Below, in pieces: positions 7,980 to 15,046 of a DNA stretch of 22,288 nt. A model generated the notes under the pieces. The model worked only from the letters and a program-made list of their open reading frames with translations. It had not been told where the DNA came from and searched no databases. Numbering within the stretch: position 1 is the stretch's first letter; each line of letters starts with the position of its first letter. This DNA is from an uncultured Clostridia bacterium (GTDB lineage: Bacteria > Bacillota > Clostridia > Oscillospirales > Acutalibacteraceae): positions 1-22,288 of the forward strand of contig CAMOWP010000008.1 in the NCBI GenBank assembly GCA_946628455.1, in the 5' to 3' direction. The position numbers and the translations under genes were made by a program.

Positions 7980-8192
7980 TTAAACATAAATTTTCATAGC
8001 CATTTCCCTGCTTATAGCAATTCGTGACTCTTTAACCTTAACAATAATATTTCCGTTTTGCTCGGTTATAACGGTTACTCTGTCTCCGACGATGAAGCCC
8101 AAATTTTCAAGGTGCTTTTTCACCTCGGGCTTTCCGCCGATTTTTTTAATGATTCCCTCGTTGCCGTCGCCGAGAACTGTAAGTGGCATCAT
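7980..8192 (-). CDS. feoA: FeoA family protein (first copy)
   Basis: A 70-residue FeoA-like SH3 protein, first gene of the feo operon. The pattern is MPLTVLGDGNEGIIKKIGG, then VKKHLENLGFIVGDRVTVI (24-42) and a C-terminal SRIAISREMAMKIYV. It is clearly divergent from the second copy, which argues for an old paralogue and not a recent duplication. GAGGAG (8201-8206) precedes ATG 8190-8192. A second ATG follows immediately, so initiation could be one codon downstream. Upstream lie dyad operators at 8225-8240 and 8259-8274. Confidence 0.9.
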   Translation of the reverse strand: MMPLTVLGDGNEGIIKKIGGKPEVKKHLENLGFIVGDRVTVITEQNGNIIVKVKESRIAISREMAMKIYV

Positions 8193-8224
8193 AGTGAAAT
8201 CTCCTCAAATTTGTTTTTCGCTGA

Positions 8225-8240
8225 GTTAGACACAACTAAC
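8225..8240. promoter_or_regulatory. Putative iron-responsive operator, TTAG-N6-CTAA copy 1
   Basis: GTTAG ACACAA CTAAC, extendable by one more pair (A8224/T8241). The TTAG-N6-CTAA geometry equals the half-site spacing inside the 19-bp DtxR/IdeR iron box, in which two such dyads overlap. It lies 33 bp upstream of the first feoA start codon. DtxR-type control is inference from the spacing and the iron-uptake context. Confidence 0.6.
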
Positions 8241-8258
8241 TGTTATGTAAAAATTACA

Positions 8259-8274
8259 GTTAGTCACAGCTAAC
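8259..8274. promoter_or_regulatory. Putative iron-responsive operator, TTAG-N6-CTAA copy 2
   Basis: GTTAG TCACAG CTAAC, centred 34 bp from copy 1. Parts of copies 1 and 2 also form a larger inverted repeat: ACTAACTGT (8235-8243) and ACAGTTAGT (8256-8264). Confidence 0.6.
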
Positions 8275-8284
8275 GCGCATTGCT

Positions 8285-8314
8285 AAAAAAGGCGATTAGC
8301 CATTGCTAACCGCC
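8285..8314 (-). terminator. Intrinsic terminator of the transketolase operon, containing an operator-like dyad
   Basis: On the minus strand GGCGGTTAGC (8314-8305), an AATG loop and GCTAATCGCC (8300-8291) form a 10-bp stem with one G-T pair, followed by TTTTTT (8290-8285). It ends transcription from the transketolase genes before the feo operon. The stem contains TTAG (8296-8299), six bases and CTAA (8306-8309), the same dyad as the two feo operators and centred 36 bp from copy 2. Confidence 0.8.
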
Positions 8315-8360
8315 TATATATTACAACATTATTATTAAAAAGTCAACACTAAATTTTAAA

Positions 8361-9302
8361 TTAGCCGATAAATTCCTCAGTCACCTTAACAATGTTCTCT
8401 GCTGAGAGGCCAAACTGCTTTAAAAGGTCCTTTGCAGGGCCTGAGTGGCCGAATTCATCGTTTACGCCGATTCTCTTAACGGGAGTCGGGCAGCTTTCGC
8501 TGAGCGCCGCGCAAACTGCTTCGCCGAGACCGCCGATAATGCTGTGCTCTTCAACGGTTACAACCTTGCCCGTTTTCTTTGCAGAAGCGATAATAAGCTC
8601 TGTGTCAAGCGGCTTGATAGTTGCAATGTTGATAATTTCAGCGTCGATACCCTTTTCAGCAAGCGCCTTTCCTGCCTCGATTGCTTCGGCAACCATAAGA
8701 CCGTTTGCAATAATCGTTACGTCCTTGCCCTCTTTGATAACCTCGCCCTTACCGATTTCAAACTTATAGCTCTCATCGTGGAATACGGGAACTGCCAGAC
8801 GTCCGAAGCGAAGGTAAACGGGGCCCTCATAATTATACGCAGCCTTAACAGCCTGCTTTGCTTCAACGTCGTCTGCAGGGCAGATAACTACCATACCCGG
8901 GATTGAACGCATAAGCGCAAAGTCCTCGCAGCACTGATGCGAAGCGCCGTCCTCGCCAACGGAAATGCCTGCGTGGGTTGCGCCGATTTTAACGTTAAGG
9001 TGAGGATAACCGATTGAGTTTCTCACCTGCTCAAATGCTCTTCCTGCAGCAAACATAGCGAAGCTTGAAGCAAACGGAACAAGCCCCATTGTTGCAAAGC
9101 CTGCCGCAGTGCACATCATATTTGCTTCGGCTATACCGCAGTTTATATGTCTTTCAGGATAAGCCTTTTTGAAAATGCCTGTTTTAGTTGCCGCCGAGAG
9201 GTCGGCGTCAAGAACGATAAGCTTATCTGCGCCTTCTGCTGCAAGCTCTTTAAGCGCGTTGCCGTAGCTTTCACGGGTTGCAATATTCTTAATTTCTGCC
9301 AT
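8361..9302 (-). CDS. Transketolase, C-terminal (pyrimidine-binding) subunit
   Basis: A 313-residue protein with the second half of a transketolase, of the two-gene type common in Firmicutes and archaea. The pyrimidine-binding domain has GIAEANM with the TPP-activating glutamate Glu59, the FATMGLVPFASSFAMF segment (69-84) and HAGISVGEDGASHQ (110-123). The C-terminal transketolase domain follows from about residue 185. With the N-terminal subunit it moves two-carbon ketol units between sugar phosphates in the non-oxidative pentose phosphate pathway. The start codon lies 3 bp after the stop of the N-half gene, with GGAGG inside the end of that gene, so the halves are translationally linked. A DXS-like role is less likely given the fit to split transketolases. 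Confidence 0.92.
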   Translation of the reverse strand: MAEIKNIATRESYGNALKELAAEGADKLIVLDADLSAATKTGIFKKAYPERHINCGIAEANMMCTAAGFATMGLVPFASSFAMFAAGRAFEQVRNSIGYPHLNVKIGATHAGISVGEDGASHQCCEDFALMRSIPGMVVICPADDVEAKQAVKAAYNYEGPVYLRFGRLAVPVFHDESYKFEIGKGEVIKEGKDVTIIANGLMVAEAIEAGKALAEKGIDAEIINIATIKPLDTELIIASAKKTGKVVTVEEHSIIGGLGEAVCAALSESCPTPVKRIGVNDEFGHSGPAKDLLKQFGLSAENIVKVTEEFIG

Positions 9303-9305
9303 AAC

Positions 9306-10148
9306 TTACGCCTCCAGTTCTTTCATTTTAGCAGTAAACTCTGCCATTGCGATTTTGTATTCTTCCTCGTTAGGAGCCTTGCCGTGCCATGAGCACTCGT
9401 CCTCCATATAAGAAACGCCGAGACCCTTGATAGTTTTCATAACGATTGCAAAAGGCTTGCCGTTTGTTAAATGGAACTGCTCAAACGCCTTGTCAAGCTC
9501 GTCAAAATCGTTACCGTTTATAACAGTTACCTCGAAGCCGAAAGCCTTCATCTTCTCGTCAATCGGCTCTGCGTTCATAACGTCAGCCGTTCTTCCGTCA
9601 ATCTGAAGGCCGTTTGAGTCGATAATAACGCAAAGATTATCAAGCTTATACTGAGCGGCAAACATAAATGCTTCCCAGACCTGGCCCTCTTCAATCTCGC
9701 CGTCTCCGAGGAGAGTGTAAACGTTGATATCCTTGCCGAGATATTTTGCGCCCTTTGCCATACCTGCTGCGGCGCTAACGCCCTGGCCGAGAGAGCCTGT
9801 GCTCATATCAATACCGGGAACAGTGTTCATATTAGGATGGCCCTGAAGGTATGAATCAATATGGCGGAGCGTTTTTAAATCCTCAACGGGGAAAAAGCCC
9901 TTGTAAGCAAGCGCCGAATAAAGCCCCGGCGCACAATGACCCTTTGAAAGCACGAAGCGGTCTCTGTCCTCCCACTTGGGCTCCTTGGGATTATATCTCA
10001 TCTCTTTTCCGTAAAGGTAAGCGAAAACCTCAGCTGCCGAAAGCGAGCCGCCCGGGTGGCCTGCCTTTGCGTTATATGTGCCCTCGATTATGCCCATACG
10101 AATCTGTGTGGCAAAAATCTCAAGCTCCTTTTTAAGCTCTTTTGTCAT
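9306..10148 (-). CDS. Transketolase, N-terminal (TPP-binding) subunit
   Basis: A 280-residue protein matching the N-terminal half of transketolase. AGHPGGSLSAAE (29-40) carries the conserved His31. LSKGH (67-71), GHPNMNTVPGID (103-114), the GSLGQG stretch (118-123) and the TPP motif starting GDGEIEEGQVWEA (148-160) and running to Asn179 are all present. It binds TPP-Mg and needs the downstream gene product for a complete active site at the subunit interface. ATG 10146-10148 follows AAGGAGAC. It is first in the two-gene operon, with a promoter/dyad at 10178-10206. Confidence 0.93.
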   Translation of the reverse strand: MTKELKKELEIFATQIRMGIIEGTYNAKAGHPGGSLSAAEVFAYLYGKEMRYNPKEPKWEDRDRFVLSKGHCAPGLYSALAYKGFFPVEDLKTLRHIDSYLQGHPNMNTVPGIDMSTGSLGQGVSAAAGMAKGAKYLGKDINVYTLLGDGEIEEGQVWEAFMFAAQYKLDNLCVIIDSNGLQIDGRTADVMNAEPIDEKMKAFGFEVTVINGNDFDELDKAFEQFHLTNGKPFAIVMKTIKGLGVSYMEDECSWHGKAPNEEEYKIAMAEFTAKMKELEA

Positions 10149-10177
10149 ATAACCGTCTCCTTAATTATGATACATTT

Positions 10178-10206
10178 ATTTTAACAGAATTGCACCTATA
10201 GTGCAA
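10178..10206 (-). promoter_or_regulatory. Transketolase promoter overlapping a TTGCAC-N5-GTGCAA dyad
   Basis: On the minus strand, -35 TTGCAC (10201-10206), 17-bp spacer and -10 TAAAAT (10178-10183). The -35 box is one arm of a perfect 6-bp inverted repeat, 10190-10195 with 10201-10206, so a protein bound there would block RNA polymerase. The -35 match is modest (3 of 6), which fits a regulated promoter. The regulator is unknown. Confidence 0.55.
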
Positions 10207-10569
10207 CACAAATAACAAAAACATTTGATTTTTTAAGCGCTGAGAACAAGCGAATTTTATTTGTCAACTCCCAATTTTTATTATTAATGTCTTTTTTTGT
10301 CATTTTTTATATCATTTTTTGCATTTTCTGTTTACAAACAATAATATTAATGATAACAAAGTAATAGAAATAATGTTAAGGCGGTGATCAGAACTATTTA
10401 GCAATACACATACAAATAATTATTTATAGCATTTATAACATTCAACAAAATCATAAACATTTTTTTATAAATTTTTCAGTTAAAAAGGAGTAATATAAAT
10501 ATTAAAGTTATCATATATGCTGTAAAATTTACATTTTTATAAACAAATTAAAATTAAGGAGAATTTAAA
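10207..10569. other. AT-rich intergenic region upstream of the secreted protein gene
   Basis: About 360 bp of very AT-rich sequence between the divergent transketolase operon and the plus-strand secreted protein gene. I see no RNA gene and no convincing ORF. It holds T-runs (10302-10320), a Shine-Dalgarno-like AAAAAGGAG (about 10483-10490) with no standard start codon behind it, and AAGGAG (10557-10562) serving the ATG at 10570. A promoter probably lies here, but the base composition makes box calls unreliable. Confidence 0.5.
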
Positions 10570-11751
10570 ATGAAGAAAATAAGCTCAAGAATATTATGTT
10601 GTATTTTAACTATTATTTTGACTTTTTCTATTTTTAGTATTAATGCATATGCAGCGCAGGTAATAGTTGCGGATACGCCGACGCGCTATGCACAAATTCC
10701 AACGTATGATGGGAAGGGGAGTTGTAGCGGAATCGCAATAAGAGAAAATGCAGAAGAATTGTTTGTTGCAAAAGCAAGTTCTGAAGAAGATGATGCTATA
10801 TTATATTATTTTCCAAATATTCAGAACAAAAACAACTACTACATCTACATTATTAGTAATGCTGGACACGCAAATGCAATGACAATTGATACAAATTATA
10901 TTTATATAACCGCATGGAAAAAAGATAAAACAGATTTAAATCAATACAATGATCAAAAGAATGATGTAATCAGGCTTTCTTTAAGTTATATTTATAATCA
11001 TATGACAGCCACTATCAACACTAATATTAATAATGTTCCAAATATGAACAGTTCAAATACCGGTTGTACTCGTTTTTCTGCTGTAAAATTAGACTCTTCC
11101 AATAATGTAGTTAATTACAATGCTGTAATTAATTCTATATCAAGATATCAAAATGATGGAGAGTTTATTATTAATTATACAGCTCTTAATGAGACAGTAA
11201 ATTCAGTTGAATATCGCGGCTTTACAAAAGCAAGCATAGAGAATATAGGAGGAACGCAGAAATTTGTTGTTTCTACTTCTAACAACGATGCGTTTACGCT
11301 AAAAAAGAATTGGAATTCTGAAGACCCTACTTACCAGGATTTAGAATATAGTGAAGATAATGGTTTTTTCCTTCCAATTTGGTATGGAAAAGATTCAACA
11401 GCCAATACTAACAAAAATACTAATAAAAATGTTTTAGCTTGGGCGGATATAGATCACCCAACCTCAAGCAATTCACAAAATGTAACTATAAGTGGTGTAA
11501 GCTATAAATGCTTTATACCTGATAAAATTAACGTAAATGTCTCCAGCGTAAAAAAATCAGGTACCAACATTTATATCTATAAAAAGTTTGAGATGGAATC
11601 GCTTGCTTTTGACGCAACAGGACAAATGTATGCTGCAGTGAATGTAGGTTATACATCTGATTATTTAAACACAAATCCAAACTATTTTTACAGAGAAGAT
11701 GGAGTATACAAAATTAACCACAATAACGGACAAAATTTTATTTTGGATTAA
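10570..11751 (+). CDS. Secreted protein of unknown function, AT-rich
   Basis: A 393-residue protein I cannot assign to a family. It begins with a clear Sec signal peptide (basic MKKISSR, hydrophobic core ILCCILTIILTFSIFSI, likely cleavage near AYA-AQ at about 27-29). The mature part is rich in Asn, Tyr, Ile and Thr with alternating hydrophobic stretches, as in an all-beta protein. GHANAMTIDTNYIYITAW (about 98-115) and SLAFDATGQMYAAV (near the C-terminus) resemble beta-propeller blade strands, as in helveticin-J-like or other secreted propellers; this is weak. There is no transmembrane anchor, sorting signal or repeat domain. AAGGAG precedes the ATG. The gene is visibly more AT-rich than its neighbours and uses A/T-ending codons, suggesting transfer or weak codon selection. 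A second secreted-protein gene follows on the same strand. Confidence 0.75.
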   Translation: MKKISSRILCCILTIILTFSIFSINAYAAQVIVADTPTRYAQIPTYDGKGSCSGIAIRENAEELFVAKASSEEDDAILYYFPNIQNKNNYYIYIISNAGHANAMTIDTNYIYITAWKKDKTDLNQYNDQKNDVIRLSLSYIYNHMTATINTNINNVPNMNSSNTGCTRFSAVKLDSSNNVVNYNAVINSISRYQNDGEFIINYTALNETVNSVEYRGFTKASIENIGGTQKFVVSTSNNDAFTLKKNWNSEDPTYQDLEYSEDNGFFLPIWYGKDSTANTNKNTNKNVLAWADIDHPTSSNSQNVTISGVSYKCFIPDKINVNVSSVKKSGTNIYIYKKFEMESLAFDATGQMYAAVNVGYTSDYLNTNPNYFYREDGVYKINHNNGQNFILD

Positions 11752-11824
11752 TAGTTGTATTTTTGGCTAAATAAGTACATATATATGAACAAAAAACTTT
11801 ACAATAATATAGGGAGTGATTTTT

Positions 11825-13294
11825 ATGAAAAAAGCATTAAGTATTATTCTATCAATTATTATGGTATTGAACGTCTTTTCGGCAATATCTGTCTTTGCGC
11901 AGGAGGGCGACCGACCTTGGAAGGAAAGTGAAAGCATTAAAATCATCGACCATACAGTTTATGAGCTTATTGATAAAGACCACTGGGTTGTTCGCGATTT
12001 TTTTGATACAAAAGAAATAATAAAATCAAGCGAGCGCACAAAAATAGTTATTGAAGACACAATCGACGGTAAGCCTGTTTCGGAAATTCATAATAAGCAA
12101 TGGCTTCCTTCGTCGGACACCGATGACTATAACGAGTTTGAATATGAAAAAAACGAATATGTAAATGAAATCGTTTTACCGAGCACACTTAAAGAAATCT
12201 GTCACCACGCGTTTTCGGGTTTTGAAGCGCTTGAAGGAATAAATATTCCCGATTCGGTTGAAAAAATAGGACAGCAGCCTTTTTGGGGATGTATAAGCAT
12301 TAAGGAAATTTCAATTCCCGTTTTAAATGGAAAAGCGTTCGGAATGAACAGTTGCACATCTCTTGAAAAGGTAACCTTTAAAGGTGAGCCTACATCAATA
12401 GGGAGCTTTGTGGCCTGTAAAAGCCTTAAATCATTTACTGTTCCCTCAACAGTGACCACACTTGGCTCTTTCAGAAACAGCGGACTTAAAGAAATTGAAA
12501 TTCCTAATAATATTGAGCTAAAAAACGAGTGTTTTTATGGATGTAAAAATCTTAAAAAGGTTGTTTTCACAGGCAACAAAAGCATTGAAAAATACACGGT
12601 AAGCAAATATGCTTTTGCATTCTGTAAAAGGCTTGAAACCGTTAAGCTTCCAAATGCTAAAAAATATGTAATCGGAGCAAACTCCTTTGAGAATACGGCG
12701 ATTAAAACCTTCCCAAGCAAGAACATAATTAAAATAGGCAACTGCGCATTTGCAAATTGTAAAAAGCTTAAGGAATTCACTATCCCTTCAACCATAAAAA
12801 ATTCTGCAGGCGCTCTCGGAAAGGCAATTTTCAAAGACAGCCCTAACCTTAAAAGACTTATAATAGAATCAACAGCTGAAAAGCCGTATTACGACAACTA
12901 TTTCCTCCGCTATCAGGGATTAAACAAAAACTGCACGGTTTTTGTGAAAAACAAGAGAATGAAAAAGATAGTAAAAGAACAGGGAGCCACAGGAAAGGTT
13001 GTATTAATTCCGCAGGTGAAAGCACCTAAAAAGCTTGCTGCAAAGGGAATAAAAAAAGGTGCAACGCTCTCGTGGAACAAGGTCAAAGGTGCAACGGGCT
13101 ATGTTATTTACCGCTACGATACAGATAAAAAGAAATATGTCAAGGTAAAAACGGTAAAAGGCAAATCTTCTGCAACCGTTAAAAAGCTTTCTGCAAACAA
13201 AAAATACAAATTTACCGTAAGGGCTTACAAGGTAAAGGCTGGCACAAGATTTTACAGTAAATACTCAAAAGCAAAAACAGTAAAGGTAAAGTAA
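11825..13294 (+). CDS. Secreted BspA-type leucine-rich repeat protein with Fn3-like C-terminus
   Basis: A 489-residue protein, probably exported to the cell surface. A signal peptide covers 1-25 (MKKALSIILSIIMVLNVFSAISVFA-QE). BspA/LRR_5-type repeats run from about 113 to 350, with units such as LKEIxIPxxI and CKNLKKVVF and spaced AF, C and F residues. A lysine-rich fibronectin-III-like domain covers about 400-489 (ATLSWNKVKGATGYVIYRY, then YKFTVRAYKV). Such proteins mediate adhesion or surface interactions in gut bacteria; the ligand is unknown. No LPxTG or other anchor is present. I chose ATG 11825 over the in-frame GTG at 11816 because AGGGAGTG (11811-11818) is the ribosome binding site and the signal peptide begins at MKK. 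Confidence 0.88.
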   Translation: MKKALSIILSIIMVLNVFSAISVFAQEGDRPWKESESIKIIDHTVYELIDKDHWVVRDFFDTKEIIKSSERTKIVIEDTIDGKPVSEIHNKQWLPSSDTDDYNEFEYEKNEYVNEIVLPSTLKEICHHAFSGFEALEGINIPDSVEKIGQQPFWGCISIKEISIPVLNGKAFGMNSCTSLEKVTFKGEPTSIGSFVACKSLKSFTVPSTVTTLGSFRNSGLKEIEIPNNIELKNECFYGCKNLKKVVFTGNKSIEKYTVSKYAFAFCKRLETVKLPNAKKYVIGANSFENTAIKTFPSKNIIKIGNCAFANCKKLKEFTIPSTIKNSAGALGKAIFKDSPNLKRLIIESTAEKPYYDNYFLRYQGLNKNCTVFVKNKRMKKIVKEQGATGKVVLIPQVKAPKKLAAKGIKKGATLSWNKVKGATGYVIYRYDTDKKKYVKVKTVKGKSSATVKKLSANKKYKFTVRAYKVKAGTRFYSKYSKAKTVKVK

Positions 13295-13302
13295 AACAAT
13301 TT

Positions 13303-13334
13303 CAGCGTCGGCTTGAAAACCGGCGCTGTTTTAA
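13303..13334 (+). terminator. Intrinsic terminator after the BspA-like gene
   Basis: CAGCGTCGG (13303-13311) pairs with CCGGCGCTG (13320-13328) with one G-T pair, 8-nt loop, followed by TTTTAATT. It closes the secreted-protein gene before the promoter at 13343. Confidence 0.8.
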
Positions 13335-13342
13335 TTCTATTA

Positions 13343-13371
13343 TTGAAAATATACATAATTTATGGTATTTT
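13343..13371 (+). promoter_or_regulatory. Promoter of the membrane protein-obg-mrnC operon
   Basis: -35 TTGAAA (13343-13348), 17-bp spacer, -10 TATTTT (13366-13371). The predicted start is at or next to the A of ATG 13378, implying a leaderless first message. Confidence 0.5.
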
Positions 13372-13377
13372 ATCAGT

Positions 13378-13719
13378 ATGGAACGAAATTATTATAAAAA
13401 ATATTTGATGTCAGTATTAATACTTCTTTTGGGCTGTTTTTTAATATCGCTTGTAATTTTTTACGGGGTTGGCAAGGGCTTCACAAATAAGACTCTTTTG
13501 TTTTCAGTAATAGCCGCGCTGGTTCCGTCAGGCAGCTACGTGGGCTTTGTTATTTTCGGTGAACGGCTGATAAAAAAGAATAAGCTTAGTAAGGGCGTTA
13601 TGATTGCCGTGTGCATATTTTTTCCCGTCACGCTTGCAATTATCACGCTTTCGGGTATAATACTTATTATTCCAAGCATCATTTACGCTGTTAAAAAGAT
13701 TAACGAAAAGGAAACATAA
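13378..13719 (+). CDS. Small membrane protein of unknown function upstream of obg
   Basis: A 113-residue protein with three predicted transmembrane helices at about 9-31, 38-59 and 71-102, separated by short basic segments (GERLIKKNKLSK; C-terminal KKINEKET). I recognise no family. The stop is 3 bp before the obg start, so the two genes are likely co-transcribed. No Shine-Dalgarno motif is visible before the ATG (TATTTTATCAGT-ATG), and a promoter ends only 6 bp upstream, so it may be translated from a leaderless mRNA. A start at the internal ATG (codon 11) also lacks a ribosome binding site and would cut into the first helix. Confidence 0.65.
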   Translation: MERNYYKKYLMSVLILLLGCFLISLVIFYGVGKGFTNKTLLFSVIAALVPSGSYVGFVIFGERLIKKNKLSKGVMIAVCIFFPVTLAIITLSGIILIIPSIIYAVKKINEKET

Positions 13720-13722
13720 ACT

Positions 13723-14994
13723 ATGTTTGTTGATATTGCGAAAATAAATATTAAGGCGGGCGACGGCGGCGACGGCGCAGTTGCGTTTCACAGAGAGAAA
13801 TACGTCGCTTCGGGCGGCCCCGACGGAGGCGACGGCGGCAAGGGCGGCGACGTTGTTTTTGTTGTTGACGATAATCTTGCAACGCTTGCCGATTTCCGCT
13901 ACAAGAGAAAATACAAGGCGCAGAGCGGCGAAAACGGACGCGGCTCGCGCTGCAACGGCAAAAAGGCTCCCGACCTTGAAATAAGAGTTCCGCGCGGAAC
14001 GCTTATCAAAGAGGCTGAGAGCGGCGCCGTTATGGCTGATATGAGCAAAACGGACCGCTTCATAGCTGCAAAGGGCGGCAAGGGCGGCTGGGGAAATTCC
14101 CATTTCGCAACGCCAACAAGGCAGGTTCCCCGTTTTGCAAAGCCGGGTATGCCCGGTGAAGAGTGGAACGTCAGCCTTGAGCTTAAATTGCTTGCTGACG
14201 TCGGGCTTGTAGGCTTCCCGTCAGTGGGAAAATCAAGCCTTATCTCCGTTGTTTCGCAGGCTAAACCTAAGATTGCGGACTATCATTTCACAACGCTTGT
14301 TCCCAATCTCGGCGTTGTTTCAATGGGCGAGGGCAACAGCTTTGTTATTGCCGATATCCCGGGAATTATTGAAGGCGCAAGCGAGGGAGTCGGCCTCGGT
14401 CATCAGTTCCTCAGGCACGTTGAGAGGTGCCGCCTGCTTATTCACATTGTTGACGTAAGCGGCAGCGAGGGCAGAGACCCGAAGGAGGATTTTGAAATTC
14501 TCAACGAGGAGCTTGTTAAGTTTAACCCCGAGCTTGCAGAGTGCCCGATGATTGTTGCGGGAAATAAAATTGATATGGCTGAGCCCGAGCAGATTGAGGA
14601 ATTCAAGGCGTTTGTTGAAGAAAAGGGCTATGAATACTACTCCATCTGCGCACCTATTCTTGAAGGCACAAAGGAGCTTATGAACGTTGTGTGGAACAAG
14701 CTCAGAGACCTTCCGCCGATTAAGGAATACGAAACTGAGGAAATTCCCGTTGAAGCAATAATCAAAAACAGCACGGGCTTCAAAATTACCGTTGTTGAGG
14801 ACGGCTACTATCTTGTTGAAGCGGACTGGTTTCCGAAGGTGCTCAAGGGAATTGACACCGAGGACTACGAAGCGCTTCAGTATATGCAGAGAGTTCTTGA
14901 AAAAAGCGGAATTTTCACCGCGCTAAAAGAAAAGGGAATTCAGGAGGGCGACATCGTTTCGCTTTACGATATTGAATTTGAGTATATTCCTTAA
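13723..14994 (+). CDS. obg: GTPase Obg/CgtA, ribosome assembly
   Basis: A 423-residue Obg. The N-terminal glycine-rich Obg fold covers 1-158, with GDGGDGAVAFHREKY (13-27) and GGPDGGDGGKGGDV (31-44). The G domain has G1 GFPSVGKSS (164-172), G3 DIPG (211-214) and G4 NKID (281-284). G5 reads SICAP (307-311) where a SA-type motif is usual. A C-terminal OCT domain covers about 350-423. The extra C-terminal domain is typical of Firmicute Obg. It binds the 50S subunit late in assembly and is linked to the stringent response; it is essential in most bacteria. The start follows AAGGAAA within the end of the upstream gene. mrnC follows after 52 bp, placing two large-subunit maturation factors together. 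Confidence 0.97.
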   Translation: MFVDIAKINIKAGDGGDGAVAFHREKYVASGGPDGGDGGKGGDVVFVVDDNLATLADFRYKRKYKAQSGENGRGSRCNGKKAPDLEIRVPRGTLIKEAESGAVMADMSKTDRFIAAKGGKGGWGNSHFATPTRQVPRFAKPGMPGEEWNVSLELKLLADVGLVGFPSVGKSSLISVVSQAKPKIADYHFTTLVPNLGVVSMGEGNSFVIADIPGIIEGASEGVGLGHQFLRHVERCRLLIHIVDVSGSEGRDPKEDFEILNEELVKFNPELAECPMIVAGNKIDMAEPEQIEEFKAFVEEKGYEYYSICAPILEGTKELMNVVWNKLRDLPPIKEYETEEIPVEAIIKNSTGFKITVVEDGYYLVEADWFPKVLKGIDTEDYEALQYMQRVLEKSGIFTALKEKGIQEGDIVSLYDIEFEYIP

Positions 14995-15000
14995 ACAATT

Positions 15001-15040
15001 GAGAATGGAGAATTCAGGGTGAGCTCCGCTCGCACCCGAT
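15001..15040 (+). repeat. Hairpin-forming short element in the obg-mrnC gap
   Basis: The gap between obg and mrnC holds GAGAATGGAGAATT followed by GGGTGAGC (15017-15024), a TCC loop and GCTCGCACCC (15028-15037), an 8-bp stem with a 2-nt bulge. Purine-rich GAGAATGGAGAATT plus a GC-rich hairpin looks like a small dispersed (REP/MITE-like) element; only one copy is in this window, so the repeat call is unproven. It also forms the 5' leader of mrnC, which has no close Shine-Dalgarno. Confidence 0.4.
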
Positions 15041-15046
15041 ATAAAT

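Noticed and set aside
10483..10542. Orphan Shine-Dalgarno AAAAAGGAG followed by a 13-codon frame that would start with ATT
   Set aside because: Non-standard start codon and AT-rich context make chance likely; no sign of an attenuator hairpin.
11816..11824. GTG start for the BspA-like gene
   Set aside because: The GTG is part of the AGGGAGTG ribosome binding site; ATG 11825 starts the signal peptide.
13528..14103. 191-codon open frame antisense to the membrane protein gene and obg
   Set aside because: It is opposite the conserved Obg glycine-rich region, whose GC-rich Gly/Asp codons leave the reverse frame open; no ribosome binding site or recognisable domain.
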